From NCBI RefSeq assembly GCF_016743775.1, contig NZ_JAEQMY010000004.1, positions 124,001 to 188,000 of the forward strand: a DNA stretch of 64,000 bases, in the 5' to 3' direction. The position numbers and the translations under genes are program-made. The notes beneath the pieces are model-generated. The model worked only from the letters and a program-made list of their open reading frames with translations, was not told where the DNA came from and did not search any database. Each line of letters opens with the position of its first letter. The first letter of the stretch is position 1. Origin of the DNA: Microvirga aerilata (GTDB lineage Bacteria > Pseudomonadota > Alphaproteobacteria > Rhizobiales > Beijerinckiaceae). Below are positions 7,224-16,245 of the stretch, piece by piece.

Positions 7224-8864
7224 GTGGCTGCAACCGTTTACGACACGAACCTCGACAAGAATCCGGCGAACTTTCAGCCCCTGACCCCTCTTGGTTTCCT
7301 GGAGCGGGCGGCCAGCGTTCATCCTGACCGAACAGCCATCATTCACGGTCCCCTGCGACGCAGCTACCGTGACTTCTACGCCCGCTCACGCCAGCTCGCC
7401 TCGGCCCTCGCCCGGCGCGGCGTCGGGCGCGGCGACACCGTGTCGGTGATGCTGCCCAACACGCCGGCCATGCTCGAATGCCATTACGGCGTCCCCATGG
7501 CCGGTGCAGTCCTCAACACCCTCAACACACGCCTCGATGCCAAGGTCATCGCGTTCTCCCTGGAGCACAGCGAAGCCAAGGTGCTGATCACGGACCGGGA
7601 GTTCTCGGCCACCGTCAAGGAAGCCCTGGAGCTGACCTCGGCAAGGCCTCTCGTCATCGACTATGACGATCCGGAGTTCACCGGACCGGGCGAGCGCTTG
7701 GGCTCCCAGGAGTACGAGGATCTGCTGGCCGAGGGCGATCCGGATTTCTCCTGGAGCCCGCCGCAGGACGAGTGGGACGCCATTACGCTGAACTACACCT
7801 CGGGCACGACCGGCGACCCCAAGGGCGTCGTCTACCACCATCGCGGCGCCTACCTGCTTGCCATGGGCAACATCCTCACGGCAGGCATGAGGCAGCATCC
7901 GGTGTACCTGTGGACGCTGCCCATGTTCCACTGCAACGGCTGGTGCTTTCCCTGGTCGCTCTCCATCGTGGCCGGCACCCATGTCTGCCTGCGAGCCGTG
8001 CGCGCTAGGCCGATGTACGATGCCCTGGCCGATCATGGGGTCACGCACCTTTGCGGCGCGCCCATCGTCATGTCGACGCTGCTCAATGCGCCGGCGTCTG
8101 AACAGCGATCCCTGCCCCACACGGTGACATTCATGACGGCTGCGGCTCCCCCGCCGGAAGCCGTGCTCGCCGCCATGAAGACTGCGGGTTTCGACGTGAC
8201 GCATCTCTATGGCCTCACGGAGGTCTACGGCCCGGCGGTCGTGAACGAATGGCACCGGGAGTGGGACGATCTCGATCCAGGCGAGTATGCGGCCAAGAAG
8301 GCCCGGCAGGGCGTGCGCTATCCGGTGCTCGAAGCGCTCGATGTGCTCGACCCGGAGACGATGCTGCCCGTGCCGGCGGACGGACGGACCCTTGGCGAGG
8401 TCATGTTCCGCGGCAATGTGGTGATGAAGGGATATCTGAAGAATCCCGCCGGCACGGCCAAGGCTTTTGAAGGCGGCTGGTTTCATTCGGGCGATCTCGG
8501 AGTGAAGTACCCGGACGGATACGTGCAGCTGAAGGACCGCTCCAAGGACATCATCATCTCGGGCGGCGAGAACATTTCATCCATCGAGGTGGAGGATGCT
8601 CTCTACAAGCATCCTGCCATTCAGGCAGCGGCCGTTGTGGCGATGCCCGACGAGAAATGGGGCGAGACCCCTTGCGCCTTCGTGGAGGTGAAGCCCGGTC
8701 AGTCCGTATCGCCTGAGGATATCGTCGCCTGGTGCCGGCAGCATCTGGCATCCTACAAGTGCCCCCGCACCGTGATCTTCACGGAGCTGCCGAAGACCTC
8801 CACCGGCAAGATTCAGAAGTTCCAGCTCAGGGAAATGGCACGCGCCTACAGGGGCGGAGCCTAG
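7224..8864 (+). CDS. Acyl-CoA synthetase (AMP-forming, DmdB-like)
   Basis: About 546 residues of the ANL adenylate-forming superfamily: ATP-dependent activation of a carboxylic acid to its CoA thioester through an acyl-AMP. Motifs are the phosphate loop YTSGTTGDPKGV (about residue 192), the YGLTE motif, the hinge region with SGGENISSIEVE, and the C-terminal catalytic lysine in STGKIQKFQLRE. The overall pattern (LDKNPANFQPLTPL start, HHRGAYLLA after the P-loop) matches fatty-acid/3-methylmercaptopropionate CoA ligases, but the true acid substrate cannot be read off. The GTG at 7224 has a GAGGGA site upstream; an ATG at 7209 is the alternative. It meets an enoyl-CoA hydratase gene tail to tail, sharing the palindromic stop CTAG. 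Confidence 0.85.
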   Translation: MAATVYDTNLDKNPANFQPLTPLGFLERAASVHPDRTAIIHGPLRRSYRDFYARSRQLASALARRGVGRGDTVSVMLPNTPAMLECHYGVPMAGAVLNTLNTRLDAKVIAFSLEHSEAKVLITDREFSATVKEALELTSARPLVIDYDDPEFTGPGERLGSQEYEDLLAEGDPDFSWSPPQDEWDAITLNYTSGTTGDPKGVVYHHRGAYLLAMGNILTAGMRQHPVYLWTLPMFHCNGWCFPWSLSIVAGTHVCLRAVRARPMYDALADHGVTHLCGAPIVMSTLLNAPASEQRSLPHTVTFMTAAAPPPEAVLAAMKTAGFDVTHLYGLTEVYGPAVVNEWHREWDDLDPGEYAAKKARQGVRYPVLEALDVLDPETMLPVPADGRTLGEVMFRGNVVMKGYLKNPAGTAKAFEGGWFHSGDLGVKYPDGYVQLKDRSKDIIISGGENISSIEVEDALYKHPAIQAAAVVAMPDEKWGETPCAFVEVKPGQSVSPEDIVAWCRQHLASYKCPRTVIFTELPKTSTGKIQKFQLREMARAYRGGA

Positions 8865-9661
8865 CGGCCTTTCCACTTCGGCTTGCGCTTTTCGATGAAG
8901 GCGTCGATGCCCTCGCCTGCATCCTCCGCCATCATGTTGCAGGCCATCACGTTGCCCGCGTAGGCGTAGGCCTCTTCCAGGCCCATGGAGCGCTGGCGGC
9001 TGAACATGGCCTTGCCAGTGCGGATCGCCACAGGGCTCTTGGCGCAGATATCGGACGTCAGTGCAGCCACGGCCTTGTCGAGTTCCGCGTCCGGCGCCAC
9101 CCGGCTGACGAGCCCGAAGGACAGGGCCTCGGCGGACGAGATGAAGCGTCCCGTCACCAGCATGTCGAAGGCATGTTTGGGCGAGACATTGCGCGAGAGC
9201 GCCACCGCCGGCGTGGAGCAGAACAGCCCGACATTGATGCCTGAGACCGCAAACGTGGCGCTCTCGGCGGCAACAGCCAGATCACAGGAAGCCACCAGCT
9301 GACAACCCGCAGCGGTTGCCATCCCGTGCACCTGTGCGATCACCGGGACGGGCAGATTGACGATGCTCTGCATCACCTGGCTGCACCTGGTAAACAAGGC
9401 CTCGTAGTAATCCTGCTTCGGATTGGCCCGCATCTGCTTGAGGTCATGGCCAGCGCAGAAAGCCTTGCCAGCGGCGGCGACAACGACGCAGCGCACCGTT
9501 TCATCAGCCGCAATACCCTCGAGCGCCGTCTGGAGAGCTGAGAGCATCTCCTCCGACAGAGCGTTGAACCGAGCCGGCCGGTTGAGGGTGAGCGTCACGA
9601 CGCCATCGCGGTCGTCCCGCAGCAAAATGGGGTCGGCGGCAGGAGCCTGCTGAGCACTCAT
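8861..9661 (-). CDS. Enoyl-CoA hydratase/isomerase family protein (ECHDC3-like)
   Basis: A 266-residue crotonase-fold protein. Oxyanion-hole regions are visible (FCAGHDLKQM and HGMATAAGCQLVASCDLA). The segment after the second region reads INVGLFCSTPAVALSRNV, the hallmark of the ECHDC3 branch, and there the two glutamates that hydrate crotonyl-CoA in classical enoyl-CoA hydratases are absent. It is thus probably not a standard beta-oxidation hydratase; the reaction of this branch is not well settled. The ATG at 9661 starts the conserved part; the frame runs on to 9766 without homology. Lies convergent with an acyl-CoA synthetase, and divergent from a peroxidase-related gene. Confidence 0.85.
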   Translation of the reverse strand: MSAQQAPAADPILLRDDRDGVVTLTLNRPARFNALSEEMLSALQTALEGIAADETVRCVVVAAAGKAFCAGHDLKQMRANPKQDYYEALFTRCSQVMQSIVNLPVPVIAQVHGMATAAGCQLVASCDLAVAAESATFAVSGINVGLFCSTPAVALSRNVSPKHAFDMLVTGRFISSAEALSFGLVSRVAPDAELDKAVAALTSDICAKSPVAIRTGKAMFSRQRSMGLEEAYAYAGNVMACNMMAEDAGEGIDAFIEKRKPKWKGR

Positions 9662-9780
9662 GAGCGTTTTCCTCAGGTTGCGGACACGTTGTTTACGCGA
9701 TCCAACCCGAATAAGCTTCATATGGCAAGAAGCCCCTTGAGGAGCGCCACCTCGGACCGGGGCCAACGAGAGGTGCCCTT

Positions 9781-10353
9781 GTGAGCAAACCGTCGATCAG
9801 CCGCTTCCCCGTTCCCGAGATCATCGATCTGCCGGACGATATCCGCACCCGCATTCTCGCCGTTCAGGAGAAGTCCGGCTTCGTTCCCAATGTCTTTCTG
9901 GTGCTCGCCCGCAGGCCCGACGAGTTTCGCGCCTTCTTCGCCTATCATGATGCGCTGATGGACAAGCCCGGCAACCTGACCAAAGCCGAGCGCGAGATGA
10001 TCGTGGTGGCCACCAGCAGCGCCAATGGGTGCCAATATTGCGTCGTGGCCCACGGAGCGATCCTGCGCATCCGGGCCAAGAACCCGCTGATCGCCGATCA
10101 GGTGGCGATCAACTACCGCAAGGCCGACATCACGCCGCGGCAGAAGGCGATGCTGGACTTCGCCATGAAGGTGGCCTTTGAGGCTTATTCCGTGAATGAT
10201 GCCGATATTGCGGCCTTGAGCGAGCATGGCTTCACGGAAGAGGACGTGTGGGACATTGCGGCGATCACCGCCTTCTTCGCCATGTCGAACCGCCTCGCCA
10301 ACGCGACCAACATGCGGCCGAACGAGGAGTTCTATATGCTCGGCCGGAGCTGA
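9781..10353 (+). CDS. Peroxidase-related protein (AhpD/CMD fold)
   Basis: A 190-residue member of the carboxymuconolactone decarboxylase/AhpD superfamily, in the branch usually named uncharacterised peroxidase-related enzyme. The redox motif N-G-C-x-x-C-x-x-x-H is intact (C84, C87, H91), as in AhpD alkylhydroperoxidase, so thiol peroxidase activity is likely but its reductant is unknown. An all-helical, cytosolic protein. The start is a GTG at 9781 following a GAGAGG site. It ends 12 bases before the 3' end of a convergent FAD-dependent dehydrogenase. Confidence 0.85.
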   Translation: MSKPSISRFPVPEIIDLPDDIRTRILAVQEKSGFVPNVFLVLARRPDEFRAFFAYHDALMDKPGNLTKAEREMIVVATSSANGCQYCVVAHGAILRIRAKNPLIADQVAINYRKADITPRQKAMLDFAMKVAFEAYSVNDADIAALSEHGFTEEDVWDIAAITAFFAMSNRLANATNMRPNEEFYMLGRS

Positions 10354-10364
10354 TCGGCCTCCGT

Positions 10365-11753
10365 TCAGGGGGAAAGCACCTTGCCCGGATTGAGCAAGCC
10401 ATCGGGATCGAGAGCCCGCTTGAGCTTGCGGGCGAGGTCCAGCTCCGTTTGAGCACGATACCGCGCCAGTTCGCCCACGCGGTACTGTCCGATCCCGTGC
10501 TCCGCCGAGATGCTGCCCCCGAAAGCGGCCACCACGTCATGAACGATCCGGTTCACGACGCCTGCGTCCTGGCCTGCGTCGACCAACACATTATAATGGA
10601 TGTTGCCGTCGCCCAAATGTCCGAAGGCGTTCACCCGCGTTCCCGGAGCCCCTGCGGCGAGCGCCTCCCCGGCCTCATCGAGGAAGCGGGGAACCTCGGT
10701 CAGCGGCACGGAGACGTCGTGCTTGACGCTCTTTCCCTCCCGCGCCTCCGATTCCGTCACATGCTCGCGCAGGGCCCAGAGCTGAGCCGCCTGCGCACCC
10801 GACTCGGCAATGACACCGTCGAGCGCGATCTCCTGCTCGAAGGCAGCACCCAGCATGGCCTCGGCCGCCTCCCGCAGCCCCGGAAGGCTGGAGGCGGCTT
10901 CGATCAGCACGAACCAATCACCTTGGGCAATCGGGGCCTTCAACCCGGCATGCTTCGCGACGAGTTGCATGGAGGTGGCCGAGATCAGCTCGAAGGCGGA
11001 AATCTGGTCGCCCAGCTCGTCCTGGGCGAGTGCCAGAAGCCGCAGCGCCGCGGCAGGATCCGCAACCGACAGCAGCGCCGTTACGGAGTGCTTCGGCCGC
11101 GGCAGAAGCCTTAGGATTGCCGCCGTGACGATCCCGAGCGTGCCTTCGCTGCCGATGAACAGCTGCTTCCAGTCGTACCCCGCGTTATCCTTGCGCAGGC
11201 GGCGCAAGCCGTTGGCAACGGTACCGTCCGGCAGAACCACCTCGAGGCCGAGCACGAGGCTTCGGGTCATGCCGTAGCGCAGCACGTTCACGCCGCCGGC
11301 ATTCGCCGCCACGACGCCCCCGATGGTGGCCGAGCCCTCGGCCGCAAGGCTGATCGGGAGCAGGCGGCCAACGGCCGAGGCGGCATCCTGCGCCACTTTC
11401 AGAATGCACCCGGCCTCGGCCTCAATCGTCATGCCGACCGCATCCACATTGCGAACTGCCGCCATGCGATTCAGGGAGAGAACGACCTGCGTGCCCGAGG
11501 GATCGGGTACTGCGCCGCCCGCAAGGCCCGTGTTGCCGCCCTGCGGCACGAGCGGGACGCCCGCCTCGCGGCAGACCTGCACGATGTGGGCCACCTGGGC
11601 GGTGGAGGAAGGGCGGACGACGCAGGCGGGTGTGCCGGGAAAGAGCCTACGCCAATCGACGGAGTAAGGCTCGAGATCCGGCCCATCGGTGATGACCGAG
11701 GCCGGACCGAGAGCGCTCGTCAGACGCTGGAGAAAGTCCGCCGATATGTTCAT
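10365..11753 (-). CDS. FAD-binding 2-hydroxyacid dehydrogenase/oxidase (GlcD/DLD type)
   Basis: A 462-residue flavoprotein with an N-terminal PCMH-type FAD-binding domain (PQGGNTGLAGGAVPD around residue 75, then GATIGGVVAANAGG-like and FIGSEGTLGIVT segments) and a C-terminal FAD-oxidase domain carrying the metal/substrate motifs HLGDGNIHYN and SAEHGIG. This architecture belongs to D-lactate, D-2-hydroxyglutarate and glycolate dehydrogenases, which pass electrons to quinone, cytochrome c or ETF. Which hydroxyacid is used cannot be told. No glcE/glcF or iron-sulfur partner is next to it, which argues for a single-subunit enzyme. The ATG at 11753 is chosen; the frame continues to 11774. Confidence 0.88.
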   Translation of the reverse strand: MNISADFLQRLTSALGPASVITDGPDLEPYSVDWRRLFPGTPACVVRPSSTAQVAHIVQVCREAGVPLVPQGGNTGLAGGAVPDPSGTQVVLSLNRMAAVRNVDAVGMTIEAEAGCILKVAQDAASAVGRLLPISLAAEGSATIGGVVAANAGGVNVLRYGMTRSLVLGLEVVLPDGTVANGLRRLRKDNAGYDWKQLFIGSEGTLGIVTAAILRLLPRPKHSVTALLSVADPAAALRLLALAQDELGDQISAFELISATSMQLVAKHAGLKAPIAQGDWFVLIEAASSLPGLREAAEAMLGAAFEQEIALDGVIAESGAQAAQLWALREHVTESEAREGKSVKHDVSVPLTEVPRFLDEAGEALAAGAPGTRVNAFGHLGDGNIHYNVLVDAGQDAGVVNRIVHDVVAAFGGSISAEHGIGQYRVGELARYRAQTELDLARKLKRALDPDGLLNPGKVLSP

Positions 11754-11923
11754 CTGAATGCCTTGTTGAAGCACGCCCGTCAGGCACCTTCCCTCAGGGG
11801 CGGAGAAGCCTCCGAACCTTCGACACCGCTCCTGACCGATCGCGGCCGTGCCGTCAACATATCATCAAATGCGCAGCCGCAGTCTCGCCTGAGCGGCCCT
11901 GAAGGAAGCGCTCCAGGCCCCGA

Positions 11924-12712
11924 TCAGCTTTGGCCGGAGCCGGGCTCGGCCATTTTGCGATGCTGTTCGGCAAGCATTCCGGCCGGGGTCACCGAGGCTA
12001 TGGCGGTGGTGAGCTTGTTCTTCCAGCCGCTGACCACATCGCCGTCACCGCGCATCATGGCCTCGAACCCGACCTTCGCCACGTCGGCCGGATCGTCCTT
12101 CTTGTCCTGGCCGACCTTGGTATCCATCATGTCGGCCCGCTCGAAGAACTCGGTATCGGTGACGCCGGGCATCAGGCACGTGACGGTCACGCCGCTGTCC
12201 TTCAGCTCGTTACGGAGGGCGAAGGAGAAGGAATCGATGAACGCCTTGGTGCCGTTATAGACGGCCTGAAACGTGCCCGGCATGAAGCCCGCAATGGAGC
12301 CGGTGATGAGGATTCGGCCCTCACCCCGGGAACGCATGTCGCGGCCGACCTTCTGGATCAGGTAGATCGTGCCCGTGATGTTGGTGTCGATCACGTGGCG
12401 AACCTGCGCGAAATCCTGATCGAGAAAGGCATGTCCCAGCCCATGCCCCGCATTGGCCAGAAGAGCGCCCACCGGCCGCCCTTTGATCGCAGCATGAAGC
12501 CGGTCGACGCCCTCAAGCGTTGCCAGATCTGCCTCAACCGCATCAACCGAGGCGCCGAGCGCCTGAAACTCCTTGGCAGCATCGTGAATGGCGGCCTGAT
12601 CGGCGGCAATGAGCAGGTCGTAGCCATTCTGCGCACAGAGTTTTGCAAGTTCATAACCGATACCGACAGATGCACCGGTGACGATCGCAAGCGGCTTTGC
12701 AGTTTCGGGCAT
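11924..12712 (-). CDS. Short-chain dehydrogenase/reductase
   Basis: A 262-residue classical SDR. The NAD(P)-binding motif TGASVGIG is at residues 10-17, NAG near residue 88, and the catalytic set Ser (ITGSIAG), Tyr (AVYNGTKAF) and Lys four residues on are all present. The basic residue pattern after the first helix does not clearly decide between NADH and NADPH. Substrate unknown. Start ATG at 12712 (an in-frame ATG at 12724 is possible). The gene faces away from the glycerol transport operon across a 440-base spacer and has no obvious functional partner. Confidence 0.88.
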   Translation of the reverse strand: MPETAKPLAIVTGASVGIGYELAKLCAQNGYDLLIAADQAAIHDAAKEFQALGASVDAVEADLATLEGVDRLHAAIKGRPVGALLANAGHGLGHAFLDQDFAQVRHVIDTNITGTIYLIQKVGRDMRSRGEGRILITGSIAGFMPGTFQAVYNGTKAFIDSFSFALRNELKDSGVTVTCLMPGVTDTEFFERADMMDTKVGQDKKDDPADVAKVGFEAMMRGDGDVVSGWKNKLTTAIASVTPAGMLAEQHRKMAEPGSGQS

Positions 12713-13152
12713 GGCATTCTCCAATCCGTGTTGAGGAGGCTACCGGCCACTGTTGGGAGGAAGTGAACCCGGCGCATAGGGCATGAACTCCTGAACATTG
12801 CCTGAGTTCAAAACTGTGCCGTGCCGGTTGCTGAAAGCCCGAGCCGAATGTCGCTTCAGTCCAGTAGAAGACCAGTTGCTCGTCTCATTTCAGGCAGTTG
12901 CTTTCGTTTTGGGGCCAATATACCTTCACCGTAACAAGAAGAGAAAAGCTCAGGCCACCAAGGCTTGGCACCAGGAGGAGCGCTATTGAGTCCGCATGAA
13001 TCGGCGGCGCTTGGCGTCGCGAATGTTCTTGGCTTCAACGGCCAGGGCATCGCTCGACATGCACCGGCCTGTCACACCGTGACCTTTTTCGGCCGGATCA
13101 GGCGCAGTGCCACGCCCCCTGTGAACGCGGCTCAGCATCAAGGACATCGCGG
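12713..13152. promoter_or_regulatory. Divergent control region of SDR gene and glycerol operon
   Basis: A 440-base spacer with no convincing coding frame. It must carry the promoters of the SDR gene (leftward) and of the glpS-led operon (rightward). It contains an inverted repeat TGAACTC (12784-12790) / GAGTTCA (12804-12810), 7-base perfect arms around 13 bases, which could bind a dimeric regulator. No copy of an E. coli-like GlpR site was seen, and no glpR gene lies next to the operon. Confidence 0.4.
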
Positions 13153-14241
13153 ATGACGCTTGCTCTGGAAGGAGTTTCCAAAAAGGTCGGAGCAGCGGTC
13201 CATATCGATGACATCCACATGACCCTTGAGCGCGGCTCCCTCAACGTGCTGCTTGGGGCGACCCTGGCCGGCAAGACCTCGCTCATGCGCCTCATGGCCG
13301 GTCTCGACGTTCCCACGAGCGGCCGCGTTCTGGTCGACGGCAAGGATGTGACGGGCTGGCCCGTGCAGCGCCGCAGCGTCGCCATGGTCTACCAGCAGTT
13401 CATCAACTACCCGTCCCTGACGGTTTACGAGAACATCGCCTCGCCTCTGCGCGTCGCCGGCCTGCCGGGATCTGAAATCGACGCCCGCGTCCGCGATGCC
13501 GCCAAGCTGCTGAAGCTGGAGCCTTATCTCGACCGCAAGCCGCTGAACCTTTCCGGTGGCCAGCAGCAGCGCACCGCCATCGCGCGAGCGCTGGTCAAGC
13601 GCGCGGACCTCGTGCTGCTCGACGAGCCCCTGGCCAATCTCGACTATAAGCTGCGCGAGGAGCTTCGCGAGGAACTGCCGCGGGTCTTCTCGGCATCGGG
13701 CGCCATCTTCGTCTATGCAACGACTGAACCGTCGGAGGCTCTTCTTCTCGGCGGCAACACCGCCACCCTTTTCGAGGGCCGCCTCACCCAATTCGGGCCA
13801 ACGCCCCGCGTGTACAGGCAACCCCAGGATCTCACCACCGCACGGGTCTTTTCCGATCCGCCGCTCAACACCATGACGATCCACAAGACGGGGGACGCCG
13901 TAACTTTGGGCGCGGGCGAGCGAATTCCGGCGACAGGAGCCCTCGTGGCTGTTGCCGACGGCGAATATACGGTCGGCTTCCGGGCGCATCATCTGAGCCT
14001 GGAACCGATGGGCCCCGAAGGGATCGCCCTTCCGGCAACCGTATCGGTTGCCGAAATCACAGGATCGGAGAGCTATGTGCACCTGGATGCGGGCGAGCAC
14101 CGTTTCGTGGCCCTCGTGCCGGGAGTGAGGCGCCTGGAGCCGAAGTCCTCCGTCACGGCTTATATCGACCCGCGGCACCTCTTCCTGTTCGATGCAGCCG
14201 GTCGCCTTGCCGGCGCAGACCCTGCGCAGAAAGCGGCTTGA
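13153..14241 (+). CDS. glpS: Glycerol ABC transporter ATP-binding protein GlpS
   Basis: A 362-residue ATPase subunit, first gene of a six-gene operon whose order matches the rhizobial glycerol importer glpSTPQUV. Walker A is GATLAGKT (35-42), the signature LSGGQ is at 133-137 and Walker B LVLLDE at 153-158. The H-loop is altered: where the family has T-H-D, this protein has T-T-E (190-192), so the histidine needed for hydrolysis is a threonine. The C-terminal third is the regulatory OB-like (TOBE) region of MalK-type subunits. It should pair with GlpT, which has the opposite defect (see Findings). The GlpT start follows after 10 bases. Confidence 0.88.
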   Translation: MTLALEGVSKKVGAAVHIDDIHMTLERGSLNVLLGATLAGKTSLMRLMAGLDVPTSGRVLVDGKDVTGWPVQRRSVAMVYQQFINYPSLTVYENIASPLRVAGLPGSEIDARVRDAAKLLKLEPYLDRKPLNLSGGQQQRTAIARALVKRADLVLLDEPLANLDYKLREELREELPRVFSASGAIFVYATTEPSEALLLGGNTATLFEGRLTQFGPTPRVYRQPQDLTTARVFSDPPLNTMTIHKTGDAVTLGAGERIPATGALVAVADGEYTVGFRAHHLSLEPMGPEGIALPATVSVAEITGSESYVHLDAGEHRFVALVPGVRRLEPKSSVTAYIDPRHLFLFDAAGRLAGADPAQKAA

Positions 14242-14251
14242 GGAGAGCCCT

Positions 14252-15352
14252 GTGGCACGCATCACCCTCGATCATCTCGCCCATGCCTACAGATCCGATC
14301 CCCGGAGGCCGGAGGACTACGCCCTCAAGGAGGTCAACCATGTGTGGAGCCAGGGAGGCGCCTATGCCCTCTTGGGCCCTTCAGGCTGCGGCAAGACCAC
14401 CCTTCTCAACATCATCTCCGGTCTGGTGCGCCCGACGCGCGGAAGAGTTTTGTTCGACGAAGTCGACGTGACGGATCTGCCGACGGAAGCGCGCAACATT
14501 GCGCAGGTGTTCCAATTTCCCGTGGTCTACGACACCATGACCGTGCGCGAGAACCTGGCCTTCCCGCTCAAGAACCGGCGCGTAGCCGGCGAAACGACGG
14601 CACGGCGGGTGGAGGAGATCGCCCGGCTGCTCGATTTGACCCGCGTGCTCGACCGCAGGGCCAGCAACCTGACCGCCGACATGAAGCAGAAGATCTCGCT
14701 CGGACGCGGCCTCGTGCGCCCGGATGTGGCGGCAATCCTGTTCGACGAGCCGCTTACGGTGATCGATCCGCACCTGAAATGGCAGCTGCGGTCCACCCTG
14801 AAGGAGATCCACCACGCCCTCGACATCACCATGATCTACGTGACCCACGATCAGACCGAGGCGCTCACCTTCGCCGACAAGGTCGTGGTCATGCATGATG
14901 GCGCCGTGGTTCAGACGGGAACGCCCGAGGAGCTGTTCGAGCGTCCGGCCCACACCTTCGTGGGTCATTTCATCGGCTCGCCGGGAATGAACATCCTGCC
15001 CTGCCGGGTCGAGGGAACCACGGCCTTCGTCGGAAGCACGACCATATCCCTGCAGCGGGCCTATCGGACCCTGTCGGATTCCGACCGCGTCGAACTCGGC
15101 ATTCGCCCCGAATTCGTGCGTCTGCAGCCGAAGGGAGCAGGACTGCCCGTGCAGGTGAGACGCATCGACGACATCGGCCGCGCCCGCATCGCGCGCGTCG
15201 AGATGAACGGACGTCCTCTTGCCGCGAGCGTGCCGGACGGCATCTTCATCGATGGTGATGAAGCTGCGCTCGCCATCGATCCGCGCCACGTACACATCTA
15301 TGCGGATGGACACCTGGTTCCGGGCGAAGCTACGGGAGGGCATGGCGCGTGA
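14252..15352 (+). CDS. glpT: Glycerol ABC transporter ATP-binding protein GlpT
   Basis: A 366-residue ATPase subunit of the glycerol importer (not the GlpT antiporter of E. coli). Walker A is GPSGCGKT (42-49), Walker B AILFDE (161-166) and the H-loop YVTHD is intact with His199. The signature motif is lost: where LSGGQ is expected it has LTADM (140-144). The D-loop is also unusual (VIDPH). A TOBE-like C-terminal domain follows. The GTG start at 14252 lies behind a GAGGAGAG site overlapping the glpS stop. The stop overlaps the next start as GTGA. With GlpS it should build one good and one degenerate ATP site. Confidence 0.88.
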   Translation: MARITLDHLAHAYRSDPRRPEDYALKEVNHVWSQGGAYALLGPSGCGKTTLLNIISGLVRPTRGRVLFDEVDVTDLPTEARNIAQVFQFPVVYDTMTVRENLAFPLKNRRVAGETTARRVEEIARLLDLTRVLDRRASNLTADMKQKISLGRGLVRPDVAAILFDEPLTVIDPHLKWQLRSTLKEIHHALDITMIYVTHDQTEALTFADKVVVMHDGAVVQTGTPEELFERPAHTFVGHFIGSPGMNILPCRVEGTTAFVGSTTISLQRAYRTLSDSDRVELGIRPEFVRLQPKGAGLPVQVRRIDDIGRARIARVEMNGRPLAASVPDGIFIDGDEAALAIDPRHVHIYADGHLVPGEATGGHGA

Positions 15353-16245
15353 CAAAGACGGTCAACAACAGGGCCTGGTTCTTCGTCCTGCCGGTTTTCG
15401 CCATCGTGGCGTTCTCGGCGGTTCTGCCGCTGATGACCGTCGTGAACTATTCGGTGCAGGATACCTTCGGCAACAACCAGTTCTTCTGGAACGGCATCGC
15501 CTGGTTCCAGGAATTGCTCGACCCGTCGAGCCAGCTCGGCGAACAGTTCCTGTCGTCGCTGATGCGCACGCTCCTGTTCTCGTTCATCATTCTTCTGATC
15601 GAGGTGCCGCTCGGCATCGCGGTGGCTCTGGCCATGCCGCGCGAGGGCTGGACGGTGGCGCTCTGCCTCGTGCTCATGGCGCTGCCGCTGCTTATTCCGT
15701 GGAATGTGGTCGGCACCATCTGGCAGGTTTTCGCCCGCGGCGACATCGGCCTCCTCGGCTGGATCGTCAACCACCTCGGCATCGACTACAACTACACGGG
15801 CGATCCCATCGATGCCTGGATCACGATCATCGTCATGGATGTGTGGCACTGGACGAGCCTCGTGGCGCTCCTGTGCTATGCGGGCCTCAAGTCGATACCG
15901 GACGCCTATTATCAGGCAGCCCGCATCGACGGCGCCTCGCGCTGGGCGGTCTTCCGCACGATTCAGCTGCCGAAGATGCGGCGCGTGCTGCTGATTGCCG
16001 TGCTCCTGCGTTTCATGGATTCGTTCATGATCTATACGGAGCCCTTCGTGCTCACCGGCGGAGGACCCGGCAATGCGACAACGTTCCTGTCCATCGATCT
16101 GGTGAAGCTCGCCCTCGGCCAGTTCGATCTCGGCAAGGCGGCTGCCATGTCGCTGGTCTACAATCTCATCATTCTTGCCATCTGCTGGGTCTTCTACACG
16201 GTCATGACCAATGTGGATGCGCAGCGCGACAGGGTCGAAGCATGA
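15349..16245 (+). CDS. glpP: Glycerol ABC transporter permease GlpP
   Basis: A 298-residue inner-membrane permease of the MalF/UgpA class with six predicted membrane helices, the first at about residues 10-32. The EAA-like cytoplasmic loop reads YYQAARIDGASRWAVFRTIQLPKM (shown over two short pieces: YYQAARIDGAS and WAVFRTIQLP), the docking site for the ATPase subunits. Starts with GTG inside the glpT stop (GTGA) and ends in an ATGA overlap with glpQ, so translation is coupled throughout. With GlpQ it forms the membrane channel for glycerol. Confidence 0.88.
   Translation: MTKTVNNRAWFFVLPVFAIVAFSAVLPLMTVVNYSVQDTFGNNQFFWNGIAWFQELLDPSSQLGEQFLSSLMRTLLFSFIILLIEVPLGIAVALAMPREGWTVALCLVLMALPLLIPWNVVGTIWQVFARGDIGLLGWIVNHLGIDYNYTGDPIDAWITIIVMDVWHWTSLVALLCYAGLKSIPDAYYQAARIDGASRWAVFRTIQLPKMRRVLLIAVLLRFMDSFMIYTEPFVLTGGGPGNATTFLSIDLVKLALGQFDLGKAAAMSLVYNLIILAICWVFYTVMTNVDAQRDRVEA

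Noticed and set aside
12798..12989. 63-codon frame in the SDR-glpS spacer
   Set aside because: No ribosome site, poor codon use and no likeness to any family; treated as non-coding control region.
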